From RYN-230 sp963718305 (lineage in GTDB: Bacteria > Actinomycetota > Actinomycetes > Streptosporangiales > Streptosporangiaceae): a stretch of DNA of 64,000 bases. The notes beneath the pieces were generated by a model. The model was not told where the DNA came from. It saw nothing but the letters and a program-made list of their open reading frames with translations, and did not search any database. A program made the position numbers and the translations under genes. Shown piece after piece: positions 61,417 through 64,000 of this stretch (its first letter is position 1; every line of letters starts with the position of its first letter). The stretch covers positions 372,001 through 436,000 of the forward strand of contig CAVQZG010000010.1 in the NCBI GenBank assembly GCA_963718305.1, read 5' to 3'.

Positions 61417-62289
61417 TCAGGCGTGCAGGCCGGTGACCGTTTCGGCGGCGGCAGCGAAGGCGGGATCGCCGGTTGCCGCGTGCCCGCGCTGGCAGGCCTC
61501 GACGAGCTTCACCTGGTGCGGGTCCAGGCTGCGCACGGCCGCCAGGGTGAGGTCACTGCCTGGCGGGCGGGCCGGGTGAGGGTGGGTGGCCGGTTGGGTG
61601 GCCGCGTACAGCGCGGCGTGCTCGGCGTGCACCTGGGCCAGCGCGGCGGCGCCGTCTGTGGCCGCGATGTGGGCGGCGAGGATTTCGACGGCCATCGCGC
61701 CGGTGACGCCGTGCAGGTGGACGATGTCGGGCCGGGCCAGGTAGCGGCGTGCGCCGTCGGCCGCGGCCCGCACGACCGCCATCCGGACGTCACCGGCGGG
61801 GGGCAGCGGGCCGGCGGGCTGGCCTTCGCGGTAGCGGGCCGCCCAGTAGCCGAGCGCCCGGGCCAGCTCGCCGCGCCGCGGCGGTGTGTCGGCCGCGTCA
61901 ATGGCCCGCACCGCATGCGCAGTCCGGATAGCGCCGTGGAACAGCGCGGTGCGCAGCGCGGGCATCAGCCGCGGCACCCAGGTGGCGACCACAGCGGGCC
62001 AGCCGTCGTCGTCGATGGTTTGGGTGAAGTAGCCGATCCACTCGCCGAGCCGCTGGTAGTCGCCGAGCGCTTGCCGCCACTCGAACCCGGCCGGGACCAC
62101 CGGGTCGACCGATGCCCCGCCCGCCCGGGCGAACCGGCGCGCCCAGCTGTCGATGTCGCCGGTGCAGTCGAGCATGGCCAGCGCCTCGCAGGCCATGGCT
62201 CCGTGGTTGACGAAGCCGTTAGGCAGCTCGAAGCTGGCAGCCGCCATCCGCTCGAACGCCTCGTCCAGAGCTGGCGCAGTGTCACTCAC
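61417..62289 (-). CDS. Questin-oxidase-family protein (DUF4243)
   Basis: The start is GTG 62289, preceded by GAGGAGG; the product has 290 residues. The helical fold and the spaced His motifs NHGAMACEALAML, HGAIRTAHAVRAI and HLHGVTGAMAVEILAAH are those of the questin oxidase (GedK-type) family. Fungal members oxidatively open anthraquinone rings; bacterial members are mostly uncharacterised. A SoxR/MerR-type promoter lies upstream and reads into it, which suits induction by quinone-like redox compounds. Confidence 0.75.
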   Translation of the reverse strand: MSDTAPALDEAFERMAAASFELPNGFVNHGAMACEALAMLDCTGDIDSWARRFARAGGASVDPVVPAGFEWRQALGDYQRLGEWIGYFTQTIDDDGWPAVVATWVPRLMPALRTALFHGAIRTAHAVRAIDAADTPPRRGELARALGYWAARYREGQPAGPLPPAGDVRMAVVRAAADGARRYLARPDIVHLHGVTGAMAVEILAAHIAATDGAAALAQVHAEHAALYAATQPATHPHPARPPGSDLTLAAVRSLDPHQVKLVEACQRGHAATGDPAFAAAAETVTGLHA

Positions 62290-62353
62290 GTCGTCCTCCT
62301 CGCCGCTGCGGCCCATCAACCTCTGCCGCCATCGGTTCCCGCCACCGATGCCC

Positions 62354-62384
62354 ACTGTGGTACCTCAAGTCCCCTTGAGGTCAA
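62354..62384 (-). promoter_or_regulatory. SoxR/MerR-type promoter of the questin-oxidase-like gene
   Basis: On the minus strand: -35 TTGACC (62379-62384), a 19-base spacer, -10 CACAGT (62354-62359). A perfect dyad ACCTCAAG-N4-CTTGAGGT (62362-62381) lies over the spacer. The 19-base spacing and the CCTCAAG/CTTGAGG arms are the marks of SoxR-activated promoters. The -10 lies about 65 bases before the GTG at 62289. Confidence 0.75.
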
Positions 62385-62522
62385 GGGTCTACCGCCGTGG
62401 CCGTGCTGTACGGCCTGGCTTCCTGAGTGGCCCGCGGCGTAAGGCTGCCACCGGGTGGCCCGTTGTGGTACCTAGAGGTGTGGTGGTGCATCCGGGTGAG
62501 GTGCGCGGCCCGAGATGATGCG

Positions 62523-63491
62523 ATGAGATGGATCAGGCACAAGGCCGTTACCACCGTGGCGGCAGCGGTTGTGCTGGCTGGCGTCGTAACCGTGCTGCTC
62601 GCGGCCTGCGGGCACGCGTCGGCACCGTCGCACGCGCCCCAGCTCCGGTCACCGTTTACTGGCGAGCCGGTGCCCTCGCTGAACCGGGTGCTCGCGGTGA
62701 AGATCGACAACATCGTGAACGCCAGGCCGCAGACCGGGCTCACCCACGCGGACATCGTCTATGTGCTCCCGGTCGAAGGCGGGCTGAGCCGATTCCTGGC
62801 GATCTTCTCGTCCGACTACCCGCGCGTCATCGGCCCGGTGCGCAGCGCGCGGGAGGACGACCTGGAGCTGCTGCGCCAGTTCGGCCGGCCGGCCTTCGCC
62901 TACTCGGGCGCGACGGCCACGCTGCTGCCGTACATCCACCGGACCGCCAGGATCGTGGACCTCTACAGCGGCATCACCAGCGGGTACTTCCGGGACAACA
63001 GCCGCGTCGCTCCCTACAACCTGTACGCCCACACACGGCAGCTGCTGCGGCAAGCTCACCGCGCGAGCATGGCCCATGACATCGGGTTCCGCTTCGGCCC
63101 GCCGCCGCCGGGCGGCAAGGCCACCCCGTCGGCGTCGGTGTCCTACCCGGCGGCCTCGTTCCGCTTCACCTGGTCGCCGGAGAAAGGCCGCTGGCTGGTA
63201 TCGATGGACGGCAGGCCGGCGCTGACCACCGACGGCGGGCGACTGTCACCCGCCACCGTGGTGATCCAGCACACCACGGTGCGCACCTCCCGGTTCCTGG
63301 AGTACGGCAAGCCTCCCCCGTACGCGGAGAGCGTCGGGTCAGGCACGGCCCTGGTCTTGCGCGACGGTAAGGCCTGGACCACGCACTGGTCCCGGCCGAA
63401 CGCGAACGGCGGCACCACCTTCACTACCGCGTCCGGGCAGCGGATGACTTTCGCCCCGGGCCAGGTCTGGGTCGTCCTCGCCTACCGATAG
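62523..63491 (+). CDS. DUF3048 lipoprotein (YerB-like)
   Basis: From ATG 62523 the protein has 322 residues. A basic start and hydrophobic stretch end in the lipobox LAAC (Cys29), so it is a lipoprotein on the outer face of the membrane. The two DUF3048 parts are seen in VLAVKIDNIVNARPQTGLTH with ADIVYVLPVEGG, SDYPRVIGPVRSAREDDLEL, and near the end GTALVLRDGKAWTTHWSRPN with VWVVLAYR. The family's function is unknown. It is divergent from the questin-oxidase-like gene, sharing the 233-base upstream region. Confidence 0.85.
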   Translation: MRWIRHKAVTTVAAAVVLAGVVTVLLAACGHASAPSHAPQLRSPFTGEPVPSLNRVLAVKIDNIVNARPQTGLTHADIVYVLPVEGGLSRFLAIFSSDYPRVIGPVRSAREDDLELLRQFGRPAFAYSGATATLLPYIHRTARIVDLYSGITSGYFRDNSRVAPYNLYAHTRQLLRQAHRASMAHDIGFRFGPPPPGGKATPSASVSYPAASFRFTWSPEKGRWLVSMDGRPALTTDGGRLSPATVVIQHTTVRTSRFLEYGKPPPYAESVGSGTALVLRDGKAWTTHWSRPNANGGTTFTTASGQRMTFAPGQVWVVLAYR

Positions 63492-63590
63492 GAGCGAGCT
63501 GACCGGCGCCTGGTTCTCCCATGCCCTGCGTAACATGCCGCTGACCTGGGCGTTGTAACCGCAGACCGTTGCGCTTCGCCCGCCGCGGGT

Positions 63591-63788
63591 TTCCTGGCCC
63601 TGTCGGCCAGTGACCTGCGTGGCAGGCATCACCGTTCTGACCTGCAGCATTCCAGCATCCTGAGCTCCACCCCCCATACGCCCCCCGGAACCCGGCCCGC
63701 CACAGGTCAGCGCGGCCGAGATAACGAACCGCAAGGCCGTGTGACCAAGCCTGCGCACCCCTCACACCATCCGCCCAGGTCAACAGGC
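63591..63788. repeat. Dispersed ~200-bp repeat, copy 2
   Basis: This copy matches 50112-50320, including the core around GTGACCTGCGTGGCAGGCAT, the segments AAGGCCGTG(T/C)GACCAAGCCTG and CCATCCGCCCAGGTCAA. Differences are substitutions and short gaps. It lies after the DUF3048 gene with no coding frame of its own that I trust. Confidence 0.7.
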
Positions 63789-64000
63789 CTCAAGCAGCAC
63801 GCCGGAGCTGCGAGAGGAGACCGGCTGCCCGGGTGGATGCTGGGGCAGGACGTCCCGAATGCGACCGGCAGCTCGCGAATCACCACGGCCGCCTGGCCCG
63901 GAACGGCCTTGAGTTCGACGACGCACCCTCGCGAGTTGTCATATCTCTCGGCGACAACATGGACGCACGCGCACTGCCTGATGGACGGGTTCGCACGGGG
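63789..64000. other. Window end, nothing recognised
   Basis: This is 212 bases after the second repeat copy with no supported gene or structure. Confidence 0.4.

Overview
The window comes from a high-GC actinomycete. It carries the conserved actinobacterial block lysA-hom-thrC-thrB-rho-rpmE-prfA-prmC-threonylcarbamoyl-AMP synthase-wecA-like-atp operon, a NucS mismatch endonuclease, a DUF2550 protein directly after atpC, and Scr1/DUF5753-type regulators. I cannot name a genus. A filamentous, Streptosporangiales- or Streptomyces-like actinomycete would fit.

Layout. (1) Bases 1-9,400 are accessory, and 2,400-9,000 is visibly AT-richer than the rest. It holds the start of an IS1634 transposase, a decayed IS3-type element sitting in a sugar-cluster methyltransferase (both ends of the methyltransferase can be recognised), a hexapeptide acyltransferase, two large membrane proteins and two GT2 glycosyltransferases, one of them frameshifted. 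(2) 9,424-14,900 is a glycan locus: a membrane-anchored GH26-like hydrolase, a GT39-like membrane transferase (frameshifted), a BcsA-type processive synthase and a second, frameshifted GH26. (3) 14,942-24,893 holds a NUDIX hydrolase, nucS, a repeat-bearing CbiX-like protein, a split RibD-like deaminase/reductase pair, an aldehyde dehydrogenase, a divergent regulator pair with an operator palindrome, a GMC oxidoreductase and a corrinoid adenosyltransferase. (4) 24,894-49,831 is the housekeeping block, all on the minus strand: DUF2550, atpC-D-G-A-H-F-E-B with two small atp-linked membrane proteins, the wecA-like transferase, threonylcarbamoyl-AMP synthase, prmC, prfA, rpmE, rho, thrB, thrC, hom, lysA, an ArgS-like DALR protein and a lone receiver protein. 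(5) 49,950-64,000 starts with tRNA-Arg(CCG). A 45-bp copy of its 3' half recurs 6.2 kb downstream, as expected for an integration site. Between the two copies lie a DinB-like protein and two tandem paralogous histidine kinases. Further on come an APC permease, an NB-ARC-like TPR protein, a questin-oxidase-like gene behind a near-consensus SoxR/MerR promoter, and a DUF3048 lipoprotein.

How the parts fit. The minus-strand core joins aspartate-family amino acid synthesis (hom, thrC, thrB, lysA), translation and transcription termination (prfA, prmC, rpmE, rho), a lipid-linked sugar initiator (wecA-like) and the F1Fo ATPase. Every core gene is open, while several accessory genes are frameshifted, so the accessory breaks look like real decay rather than general sequencing error. 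The items most worth following up are the SoxR-box/questin-oxidase unit, the tRNA-flanked segment, the synthase/GH26 locus, the HATPase-HTH fusion with its palindrome, and a ~200-bp dispersed repeat.
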